A stretch of 64,000 nucleotides of DNA, taken from positions 4,668,001-4,732,000 of the forward strand of contig JAEMBT020000002.1 of assembly GCA_018873245.2 (NCBI GenBank). Direction: 5' to 3'. Position 1 is the stretch's first letter. Each line of letters opens with the position of its first letter. The translations under genes and the position numbers were made by a program. The DNA is from Archegozetes longisetosus (lineage: Eukaryota > Arthropoda > Arachnida > Sarcoptiformes > Trhypochthoniidae). Below the pieces are notes generated by a model. That model ran no database searches and had not been told where the DNA came from. It saw only the letters and a list, made by a program, of their open reading frames with translations. Below are positions 55,613 through 64,000 of the stretch, in pieces.

Positions 55613-58600
55613 TAAATCTGAAACATTGTTCAAGTCTATTGTCATTAAATTTGTTATTGCTATTGTTGGGTAGCGACAACTTTGATCAAAACTACAATAA
55701 CCTAAAGAATGTTATCTTTTTATATTGGTAAACGGCGCTCAAATGGCCTCTTCTGGCATTTTTTTTTACTACACTGTCTGAAAGCAAGATAAATGGCATT
55801 AACTCTTGATGCTAATGATTGGATCAGTCCTATAAAAGTATTGAAAGCAAAATGTGCTCATCGCCTTAAGTCATATTAAATCACTTCTTATTATTATTTG
55901 GTAACTTTATTTAATCTCTTTCGAAAATTTCAATCAAACAAATGCTAAAAAGAAAGCAAAATCTAATTATTTGAATGAATAAAGAAGTTGATCCAAGGAT
56001 TATATGTCATAAAAATTCTTCCGTTTGATAGGATTTTGAAAAAATGATTCATACCATAAGTTAAATTGAAATCAAGATCTGGTTTTCTACAACAAACGCC
56101 AGATCTTTCTCATGGAATTTCAATTCTTTGATACTTTTTGAAACATTTTATTCACGGATCACTCGCTTTAAAAGACTTATAGAAAAGTAACATTCTATAT
56201 GTTCAACCACAGCTATAGCCAACGAGGGTTAGGGAACTATAGCTCCCCAGAGATGTTTTCAAGATTAAACTGTAGATCCATACTGAGAAGAATGTCACAA
56301 ATGCTTTGAAATTGCATTTATTTAACGCATCAATCGATTGCACATTGTTAAACATTGATCAAAGGTTTGACAACGAGTTAACAGCTATCTAAATGCTGAT
56401 TAGGACTTTCCATCGGAAATCTGAGCATCTCATTTCAGACTTTTAGCTTGCCAGGCCAAAAGTCCTGGCCATGGCAGTGAGTCTAAGTCTTTATATTGAG
56501 GCATCTTGTTACCTCACCAGAGAAACTTATGAATGAAAATAGACCATCTACTAGGACATAAAAAGCGATTATTAATTATTTCGTGACAAGAAAAACTTGA
56601 AATGACTTGTCTCCAACTAAAACTTGGCTTGCTTTCAAAAGAGGAATCTTGGTTTTGATAGTTCATTGAGGAATATCACGCAATTCTTTCGCTTATTAAT
56701 GGCTGGCATTTTGTTAAATAAATTTGTAATTAGGAAACTTTCAGCGAATAAGTTCTGTAATAACAGTAAAGGAGATTAAAACTTGATTTCCTTTATTTTT
56801 ACTGCTGTTTTCTTGTAATGATCAGATCACTTAAAGGTTATAAAAAGTACTAATTAAGAATTGTCATTATGAGATAGATAAAAGTGACTCATGAATAAAT
56901 GAGGGGCTCAAAAGATTTTTACTTTGTTATTGGCCAATTTTTCTAATGAGTTTCCAGTGATTACATTCAAGTCGTAATAAGAATATTGATCATTCAGAAC
57001 TTAATACCAAGCTTTAATCGGAACCAAACACGAGATAACTTGATATAACTCAAAAAAATGGGTCGAATTTTCGTAAAGTTTATTATATAAGAAGCGATTC
57101 TCTTTTTATTGGATTTTAGAGTGTGTCCATAAATTGAAGCCCATCTAAACTGTCTTTCCATCGAAAATTGTCTGGAGTTTCTCAGCTTAAACTTTTATTA
57201 TATCGTAAGAATTGAGTGAATTTGCATTTGAATAATAAGTTGGTAAGTAATGAATAATATTGGCTTAACATTAAAAGTAAGTTATAAAAGCATGGCCTTT
57301 AAAGCATTCTGTTTTCAAGTTGAGAAATGATAGTATAGGATTTGCATAATTTGCATTTAAAGTACTAATAACAACCAACAATGTCAGCAAATGTTCATCC
57401 ATTCTGTTTGTTCATAGACCAGAATGGGAATAACTGTTTTCTCAAATATAAATAAGTTCTATTTCATTACTATTATTCTGTTTTATGAAGGCTTTCCGTT
57501 TCTGCAATCCATATATTGAGTAGTCAAACAGACCTAAATCATTTGAAAACTGTTCAAAACTCAGTTTCATAAATACGTGAAAAATTGAACTAAAGCTATA
57601 AGAAGCGTTTCTTCTATTTTGTAAGTTTGTTTTATTACTCTTATTATTATTATTATTACTATTATTATTACTATTATTGTTATTAGAAGTTAGCGATCCA
57701 TTAAATCTTACATATAGTGCTTGGCATCAACTTAGATGTGGAAATGCGATGCATTCTTATTCTCGTTTCAGGTTCTCATTCCTAAATATCGATCGACCTT
57801 TAAAAATAGCTCAACACGTCTTTGGCTGACCAGAAATAATAGCATCACATAAATATTTGATCATTTTTTCTCCTAGCAAGCCATATATCAATTGAGTGGT
57901 TTCTTTTCTACTATCAATAATTAATTGAAATCAAACAAACACATTACAATTAGCACTTATCGTTTTATGCCATTAGATTTTCATGTAATTAATTATACAC
58001 TTATTCCATGAAAATATGTTAATTTCATTAGGAGTAAAGACACAAATTGAGCTCAAATTATAGTTTTTAGATTACATTCAATGTTGTCGCTTGTAATTAA
58101 TTTAGAAGATGAAATAAGTACTAAGTATTCCTAAATAGAATGATACGTTCCATCAACAATGTTGATCCTATCATAGGATCAGCTTTTATTATGGAATAAG
58201 TCTACCATTATTTAGGTATAAGAAAACTTTCTCTTTTTATCAAAACAAAATAAAATAATCAATTTGAGGAGTTTGCCAACTAATTAGGTTATCAGACAAT
58301 CAGTTCAAGTGTTGCGTAAAAACCTGGATTAGAAACTCTGCTAAATTAATTAAATCTTATTTTTGGTCCCTACCTACAAAAGATGACAATTTGTTTTATC
58401 TGCTAATAACCTTGCGCTTACAAGCGCAACTAGATCGAACATTTCGCAATTTAACTCTTATTTGAATGAATTTAGGCGAGGCGTAAGTAGTTAAACAACA
58501 CATGAATCGATATAAAATGGAAATATAAAATCTCTTTAGACATTTGGTACAATTGATTTTATGCAACGTACAAGCGCTTCTAATCTAATTTATTCTAAAA

Positions 58601-60033
58601 ATTCAATATCCTTCACGTTGCACTTAAATTGCGATTTGTTTTCAGTCTTAAACTCGATTCTAGAAGCAATTAAAAAGATGTTTCACTGATAAAATTGACA
58701 TCTTTCAAGCGTAATAGTTCCGTCTATGACGTGTCAACAGTTTATTGTCTCACCTTTTGTTTCGTTGAAAGAAAGCTTGAAAAAGCGTTGCAACACTAAA
58801 ACTAAAACGAACGCGAAATAAATTCAGTTTGTTTATCTAAACACATTTGATTGCTATTAGTTTTTTATTATAGCATTTTATGTTTAAGACTTGAAAGTAA
58901 AGTTAAACTTTAATGTAAATCTCTACGAAATAACAAATTTGCGTCACAAATATATTGCTAATTTGTTCTGCAGATTCTGCTCACATGTAATCTTTGGAGA
59001 GAAAAGCTTGAACTTAAAAACAAATAATATTATATTGTTTTATATTGTTTCAGAAAGCTTTTACTGATAAGCATTTTTGAGTATATCAATGAATGGATGC
59101 ATTATACACGCCTTTTGCGTTTCTTTTTGCTTAGTGACAATATTTTGTTCAACTTTACAATATAAGAAGTCTTCAATTTTTAATGCACTTCAAATTAGCG
59201 ATAACCATATATTAAAAGACTTTCCACTCATTTTAATAAATAGAAACAACATATTCTTAGAAAAAAATGTTCAGCAAAATTTATTTTCTTTTAAATAACA
59301 TCGATATCAAATACATTTGCTCCTAAAAACTTCAAGATTTATGATTGAACTCAAATTTGAATGACTATAACTTTTGATTGATCCAAAAGGGATTTAAATG
59401 ATTTGAAAATGTTCGTATCTATTTGATATTGTTCTCAAATTATGACTAATGTTCTAAATTAAACTATGCAGATATGTCCTATGAAAACCAGTGACGATTT
59501 CATATTAAGTCCCGATAGGATGATTCCATTTAAAAAATATTGGAGACAAAAATGAATCCATGTTCTCATTGCTATTCACGACTATTCGTGTGAATTAATT
59601 ATATATTACTTCGAATGTCACTATAAATTCTATTATACAGAACTGTACGCTTGATTACATTAAATAACTTAGATATATATATATATTATGCCATATATAC
59701 AAAATATGTTTTTCTCATATATTCAATACTAAGTACCAAAATTTGATTACCGTTTTCCCCATCATATAAAGTATTACATTTACTCAAGTTATATGTACTT
59801 GATTCTACACGTAGATTTCAGTTAAAACCACACAAGGCATTCATTTTCTGAATATACAGCTCTTCAATACCAATGCATTCCCTCTTCTTCCTTAAATCTC
59901 TTGATACTCTGTTCAGTTTATCAATTTCTCACATGTAACCAAACAACAAGTAATATGAGATTTCAAATATAAAATATTAGAAAAGAAGGAAACAATAAGA
60001 GAGAACAATAGGAGAAATATAGTTGAATAACAC
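55613..60033. other. Gene-poor intergenic DNA
   Basis: About 4.4 kb with no gene, tRNA or transposon that I can support, apart from a trinucleotide repeat. A plus frame at 59077-59298 (73 codons) begins with a hydrophobic stretch but has no relative and low-complexity composition. Confidence 0.35.
57640..57690. repeat. (TTA/ATT)n trinucleotide microsatellite
   Basis: About 16 TTA-type units with occasional C or G interruptions. Confidence 0.9.
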
Positions 60034-60039
60034 TTTATT
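60034..60039 (-). terminator. Poly(A) signal of the first two-pass membrane protein gene
   Basis: AATAAA on the minus strand, about 85 bases after the stop codon at 60124-60126. Confidence 0.5.
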
Positions 60040-60123
60040 CCGCCAAATGCGGCTCTTGGTCAATGGTTCTGATTGCAGATGTACTCATAATGTTGGTAAT
60101 TATAACAAAATACATATAAAAAC

Positions 60124-60534
60124 TTATAGATCAACGGCTACATTGATAGCACTGACGTTTGCACGAGTATTAACATCAACCACACCTTGTTGTTCATTAG
60201 TGACCGTTTCATTAGTCTTTTTCCGTTGCGGTTTTCTTCTATTTTTGCAAAACAGTAGTGATATAGCAATAGTTATAGCAAATAATGATAGCAATAATAT
60301 TATGAAATAAATCCGATTGTTTTCCAAAGAGAATGTATGACCGAAGTAAGTGACAAGTAATGCTAACAATGTCAAGACGATCACAGCTATTATAATATTA
60401 ATTGCCCAACGCTGGCATATATGCGACCACGACAATTGTTCAACAGGAGATGTGCAGCCCATATCACCATAAGGATCTTCATTGTCACTTCTAATAGCTG
60501 ATGTGGTGACCCCCCAAAGTGGTGCTGCTGCCAT
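60124..60534 (-). CDS. Small two-pass membrane protein, unknown family, paralogue 1 (136 aa)
   Basis: Single-exon frame from ATG at 60534 to 60124. A hydrophilic N-terminus (1-40, including DNEDPYGDMG) is followed by TM1 at about 45-65 (INIIIAVIVLTLLALLVTYF), a tight loop HTFSLENNR, TM2 at about 75-96, a strongly basic patch KNRRKPQRKK directly after TM2, and a polar tail. This predicts both ends in the cytosol. It is clearly related to the gene at 61409-61741: the loop pattern YF-x(3-4)-FS-x-E-x(3)-IYF is shared, as are TM spacing and the MA-A/L-A start. I recognise no named family. The start is supported by the matching N-terminal layout. A frame at 60784-60584 upstream could be 5' UTR. Confidence 0.7.
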   Translation of the reverse strand: MAAAPLWGVTTSAIRSDNEDPYGDMGCTSPVEQLSWSHICQRWAINIIIAVIVLTLLALLVTYFGHTFSLENNRIYFIILLLSLFAITIAISLLFCKNRRKPQRKKTNETVTNEQQGVVDVNTRANVSAINVAVDL

Positions 60535-61381
60535 TACTTATATAGAATAACAATTAACTTTGTGCTTTAATTAACCAAATGCATCAGCAAATCAAACTAG
60601 CAACCATTTTCAACTCCGACAATTTATTTAGCAAAACAACATGAATCACAGCTAACAAAGTTTTTTTCTTATCTAAAGCACACTTATGAACATAATGTGA
60701 TATGACCAGATGCTGACATACTAGTGAAATACAAGTATTTAGACAGCAATAAGAAATCGAATAGCTTGAAGCTACTGAGTTCATAGTGTTTATAGAAGAG
60801 GTATATGCGCCAGTTTATACAAAAGCTGTCAGCTATGGTGTTACCTAATGGTTCAGTTTTCAGTGAATGTGATGGATATAGTAGTACTACTACTATGTTC
60901 TATCAGTGTATCCGATGCGCTCACTATTTTTGGCTTTCAACACTGTTTCATCGATCGCTTGCATTCCTCTTTTGTCTTCCATTGGCTTATGTGTGAATTT
61001 TTGCTTTCATATCTAACTATTTGGATTGATATTGTGATTTAGTTTATATGACTTTAAGAACAAATTGACATATACTAGTGTTATTTGTGTTATTATAAGT
61101 AGAAAACTTCATCACACTCAATTATTAATTTTCAAATATATTACTTGGAAACTTTGAATACTAGAAAAATAATTTTAGCAATTTAATAATGCATAAATGC
61201 TATTACATTGAAATGATGAACATGAGAAATGTGTAATATATGTTAAGTGGTTTTATTTACATTCGCTTAAATTAATACAACAATATTTCATATGCAAATC
61301 ATTAGCAAAAGGTCTAGTTATTATATTTGCTACTTTGTTAAACATTGCTTAGCGAACCAGCAATACCTAAAGTTTAATCGG

Positions 61382-61387
61382 TTTATT
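61382..61387 (-). terminator. Poly(A) signal of the second two-pass membrane protein gene
   Basis: AATAAA on the minus strand, 21 bases after the stop codon. Confidence 0.5.
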
Positions 61388-61408
61388 TAAATAAGCTCTT
61401 AGGAGAAG

Positions 61409-61741
61409 CTACCGCTTAAACTTCTTAATAAAAGTACGTATTATCACAAACAATATAATGGCAATGCATACCAGAATCAGTAATACTATCAAAATTGAAA
61501 AATAGATTGAATAATCCTCTTGTGAAAAATAGTTACTAAAATAATAGACAATCAGAACAAGTACTGTTACAAATATTATAGTAATAACACCATTAACTAT
61601 GCATTTGATAAATACACGATTTCTATTGTCTTCAGGAGGAATATAGTTATCATAATCATAGTTTTCCACGTAGTTTCTGTCTTCTTGGTGTAACCCTGAG
61701 CCTAATGCGTCTGTAGAAATTGGGGCAACTGCTAAAGCCAT
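61409..61741 (-). CDS. Small two-pass membrane protein, unknown family, paralogue 2 (110 aa)
   Basis: Single exon. N-terminus 1-45 is acidic and Tyr/Asn-rich (NYVENYDYDNYIPPEDN). TM1 is about 48-68, the loop reads SNYFSQEDYS, TM2 is about 79-102, and the protein ends in a basic tail (RTFIKKFKR) without the 30-residue extension of paralogue 1. Same strand, about 870 bases upstream of paralogue 1 in transcription order, so a tandem duplication is the simplest origin. The Tyr- and acid-rich N-tail could be a sorting or phosphorylation region; that is inference only. No named family recognised. Confidence 0.7.
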   Translation of the reverse strand: MALAVAPISTDALGSGLHQEDRNYVENYDYDNYIPPEDNRNRVFIKCIVNGVITIIFVTVLVLIVYYFSNYFSQEDYSIYFSILIVLLILVCIAIILFVIIRTFIKKFKR

Positions 61742-62662
61742 TTGATCAAACTCTCGTTTAATTTATTTTAATTAATTTCAACACTACTCATTCATTCCTT
61801 TCAATCTTAGCTGAGGCTCAGTTCTCAGCCAATTGCAGTTTATATGAACTTCACTCAATACAACTTAAAACGAACAGTTTATAAAAAGAGAGAAAATTTA
61901 CGGAAATGTAAAATCAATTCGTTGAATAAAGTAAACAAATTACTGTTCCATTGAACACTTTAAACATTAGCCACACTTTGGAATAGAATTAAATGATTCT
62001 TGTGTTGAAAACGTAAATAGTTTTGCGATAGAGCGACAGCTATTTATAGAATTAACTAGTATTCCATCGATGTGTGCGTTTCTGTCTTACTTTTATAGAC
62101 TTTAATGTTTGGCATCGATTTTTTGTTAAAAAATTCTTCAGTTTCTACTAAGTTTAGAGCTAGATAAATTACATTAACAGCTTATGGAGCATAGGCTAAA
62201 AGTAAAAGCTCAAAATTTCACAATTTTTATCCAAATTAAATATTTAACAGCAATCATTTAATCCTTTCATGTCTTTTCAAGTTGAAAAATTCTTATTGAA
62301 TAAATAATTTAATCCTCGAGACAAGCATTAATGATGATAGAATGAAAAGACTTTCTTCAAGCATAACTACTGCGTTACCAGAATCAAAAGTTGGGGAGTT
62401 ATTGTTGTTTACTAAGGCTTTCAAAATATATTCAAAATATATATGGTGTATGAAGAGCACCAAAGTTTCTGAATCTGAACCCATATACGAACCGTAAATA
62501 TTTAAACCATTAAATATAAACAAGTATACTTGTATCTAATTAAATTTTACCTCCACTTCTGAAGCTTTTGGTAGTTTGAAAAACATCTTGACAAATAGAA
62601 AAAATTAAGAAACAGTATTTTAATTGATTCTATATCAATTCTTCAACTTGAAGCACAGCATT
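61742..62662. other. Upstream region of paralogue 2 and intergenic DNA
   Basis: It holds the TATA candidate at 61839-61844. No other gene; a minus frame at 62523-62293 has no known features. Confidence 0.35.
61839..61844 (-). promoter_or_regulatory. TATA box candidate for paralogue 2
   Basis: TATAAA on the minus strand about 98 bases before the ATG, with an ATTGG (inverted CCAAT-like) word just inside it. It would give a 5' UTR of about 70 nt. Confidence 0.4.
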
Positions 62663-63288
62663 GTACATACAGGATGATAGGAGTGTGTTTCAACCTTTTA
62701 GTAGTGAAGAGCATAAGCTAGCTGTGAGCTGAGCTGCGTTGTGCTTAAAGCTCAATTTTAGCTGTCTTCGAGCTTTAAGCTTAGGTTATGATGAAGAAGC
62801 CCAGCTCAAGCTGTTGAGCTTTGAGCTCATCTCATTTGAAGCTGATTTATTTAATAAAGCAAAAAAGTATTAACTGTAAAAATAATAATGACTATTGAAC
62901 TGCTTCTCATATATTAGCAATTTAGGTATTGAATTAGATCCATCAAATTGAATGATGAGATGCATTCCTGAGTTGTGAATCATTGTTTACAAAATAAATT
63001 TCACTCTAAACTAAAATTTAATGCAATAACTGTTTATCTGAAGAGAGAATTAGTGATGTTTAAAGCCTTAAAGGTTATAATATTTCTATTCACTGTTTAA
63101 ACCTCTTTATATCCGAAAATAAGATCTCTAATAATTTTTGAAAATTATTCAAAATAAGAGAAAATTATTGTTATAACTGTTATCAATGTGACTTGACAAG
63201 AAAGTGAAACACAATCAGAAGACTGACAATTATTTATAAGTGATACCGGTGTCGAAGTTTGAATTCATTGTTCAAACTTTACGATTAA

Positions 63289-63633
63289 AATTACCCATTA
63301 TTACCGGGTTTTTTTTTAAGAAAACAGAAAACTTTTCAAAAATTGTTTTTTATTAAAATTTTATGAAAAATGTAGTTTAAAAGTGTTTTAATGTGTGGTA
63401 AACCTTAAAACATTTAATACACAATCCTACATCACATTCATCACACTGATATCTTGAAATTTCCTTGTTGGAAGATGTACTTTTTCTTGCCATACTTGAT
63501 TCACGATTGAGAAATGATACGAAAAACCTAAAATGCTATTTTTATTCAATTTTTGAACGGGTGGTAAAAATATCATCCTCGGATTTAAAAGATAAGCTCA
63601 AATGGTATATGCTCTATACCCGGCTTCAAAGTG
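63289..63633 (-). mobile_element. piggyBac-type relic inserted at TTAA inside the hAT copy
   Basis: TTAA stands on both sides (63285-63288, 63634-63637). The other hAT copy is uninterrupted here (near 44452), so this is a real insertion. The TTAA target is the piggyBac hallmark. Inside is the tail of a transposase (see next entry). Most of the parent element is missing. Confidence 0.75.
63377..63493 (-). pseudogene. piggyBac transposase C-terminal cysteine-rich domain fragment
   Basis: Minus-strand frame of 38 codons ending in TAA. It reads RYQCDECDVGLCIKCFKVYH and then TLKHF. The CxxC...CxxCF..YHT pattern is the RING/CRD-type zinc-binding tail of piggyBac-family transposases, which binds terminal DNA. 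The DDD catalytic core is absent. The short frame itself is intact. Confidence 0.75.
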
Positions 63634-64000
63634 TTAAAGTATTTTTACGCAAATACTTCATTATAACTTGAGATAAACACTTGTTATAAAGATTAATACT
63701 CATTATTTTAATTTTTAACTTAAAATTAGCTCAGCAGCGCAGCGAACAGCTTGGGTCTGAGCTTCTAAGTACAAGTGCAGCTCAAAGCTCAAGAATTCTG
63801 AGCTGCGCTTATGGAAGCTCGAGCTTGAAGTTCAAGATTCCGGACCAATGCTGTTCATTACTTTTTTAGTAATAACTGATAAGAATGCGTCCAAAGTATG
63901 AATAAGAAAAACCTTACTATTTTGATTTAATGCTTCGGACACGTATCCTAATCAGTCATTACTAATAAATTGAAACACACTCTTGTTACTCTGACTGTAC

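Larger units (their letters stand above)
62702..63860. mobile_element. hAT element with AGCTC-word ends, second copy, itself interrupted
   Basis: Homologous to 43889-44706, with the same end TAGTGAAGAGCATAAGC and the same AGCTC-type subterminal repeats. The flanks ccttttag and cttttttag are near-identical (one base of length difference). It is longer than the first copy because of a 345-bp insertion bounded by TTAA. Confidence 0.8.
62663..64000. mobile_element. Palindromic MITE (outermost of a three-level nest), runs to or past the window edge
   Basis: The left end GTACATACAGGATGATAGGA and the right end (reverse complement, from 64000) GTACAGTCAGAGTAACAAGA are inverted, and both continue with GTGTGTTTCAA. 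Without the inner hAT element it would be a hairpin of about 190 bases: tttagtaataactgataaga pairs with the block near 63945-63965. Its right limit may lie beyond the window. Confidence 0.65.

Noticed and set aside
59077-59298. 73-codon plus frame with a hydrophobic start
   Set aside because: AT-rich desert, no relative in the window, no motif. Expected by chance at this base composition.
60584-60784. 66-codon minus frame just upstream of the first two-pass membrane gene
   Set aside because: No similarity to the paralogue's upstream region and no motif. More likely 5' UTR or intergenic.
1-64000. CRISPR arrays, bacterial operons, LTR or retroviral elements, LINE reverse transcriptase
   Set aside because: Looked for and not seen. 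Repeats are inverted-terminal or word repeats of DNA transposons, genes carry spliceosomal introns, and no reverse transcriptase, protease or capsid motif was recognised.

Overview
This window is AT-rich animal nuclear DNA. The evidence is spliceosomal introns with good GT/AG sites, a clan-3 (CYP3A-like) cytochrome P450 family with a hinge and membrane anchor, a CAMK/TSSK-like protein kinase, and many DNA transposons of animal type (hAT, Tc1/mariner, pogo/Tigger, piggyBac). Short internal introns (about 45-90 bp) and low GC would fit an arthropod, perhaps a mite, but nothing here proves the taxon. I saw no retroviral, LTR, Polinton or LINE coding sequence.

Region 1 (1 to about 40.6 kb) is a head-to-tail array of six P450 copies on the plus strand, called A to F here. 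Each full copy has six exons of 86, 232, about 622, 161, 393 and 75 nt. Exon 1 encodes the membrane anchor, followed by a first intron of 1.8-3.2 kb and four short introns. C and F are intact (520 and 522 aa). A is intact as far as visible, with exon 1 off the left edge. E has one single-base frameshift. B has lost its ATG and has one nonsense codon. D is a ruin with no exon 1, no 3' end and a 635-bp element inside exon 3. Promoter blocks, first introns and 3' flanks were duplicated together with the genes. The paralogous units therefore act as empty-site controls that fix the ends of many later insertions.

Those insertions form most of the noncoding DNA of the array: hAT-like elements with 8-bp target duplications, TA-flanked MITEs, a fold-back mariner, a pogo/Tigger MITE, a nested palindrome in F intron 1, and an old 3.8-kb transposon 3' of F. 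The last holds a SWIM-like transposase relic and a younger Tc1-like element whose transposase gene carries spliceosomal introns.

Region 2 (42.4-45.5 kb) holds a TSSK-like kinase with an uninterrupted kinase domain, and a decayed minus-strand kinase relic with eIF2-alpha-kinase-like features. An out-of-frame 33-codon reading frame carrying an acylation-like N-terminus overlaps the 5' end of the first kinase. Region 3 (45.5-60 kb) has no gene I can support; it holds MITEs, hAT copies and simple repeats. Region 4 (60.0-61.9 kb) has two minus-strand, single-exon, paralogous genes for small two-pass membrane proteins of unknown function. The right end (62.66-64 kb) is a three-level nest: a piggyBac relic inside a hAT element inside a palindromic MITE.

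The P450s would act at the ER membrane as monooxygenases. Nothing in the window links the kinase or the two small membrane proteins to them.
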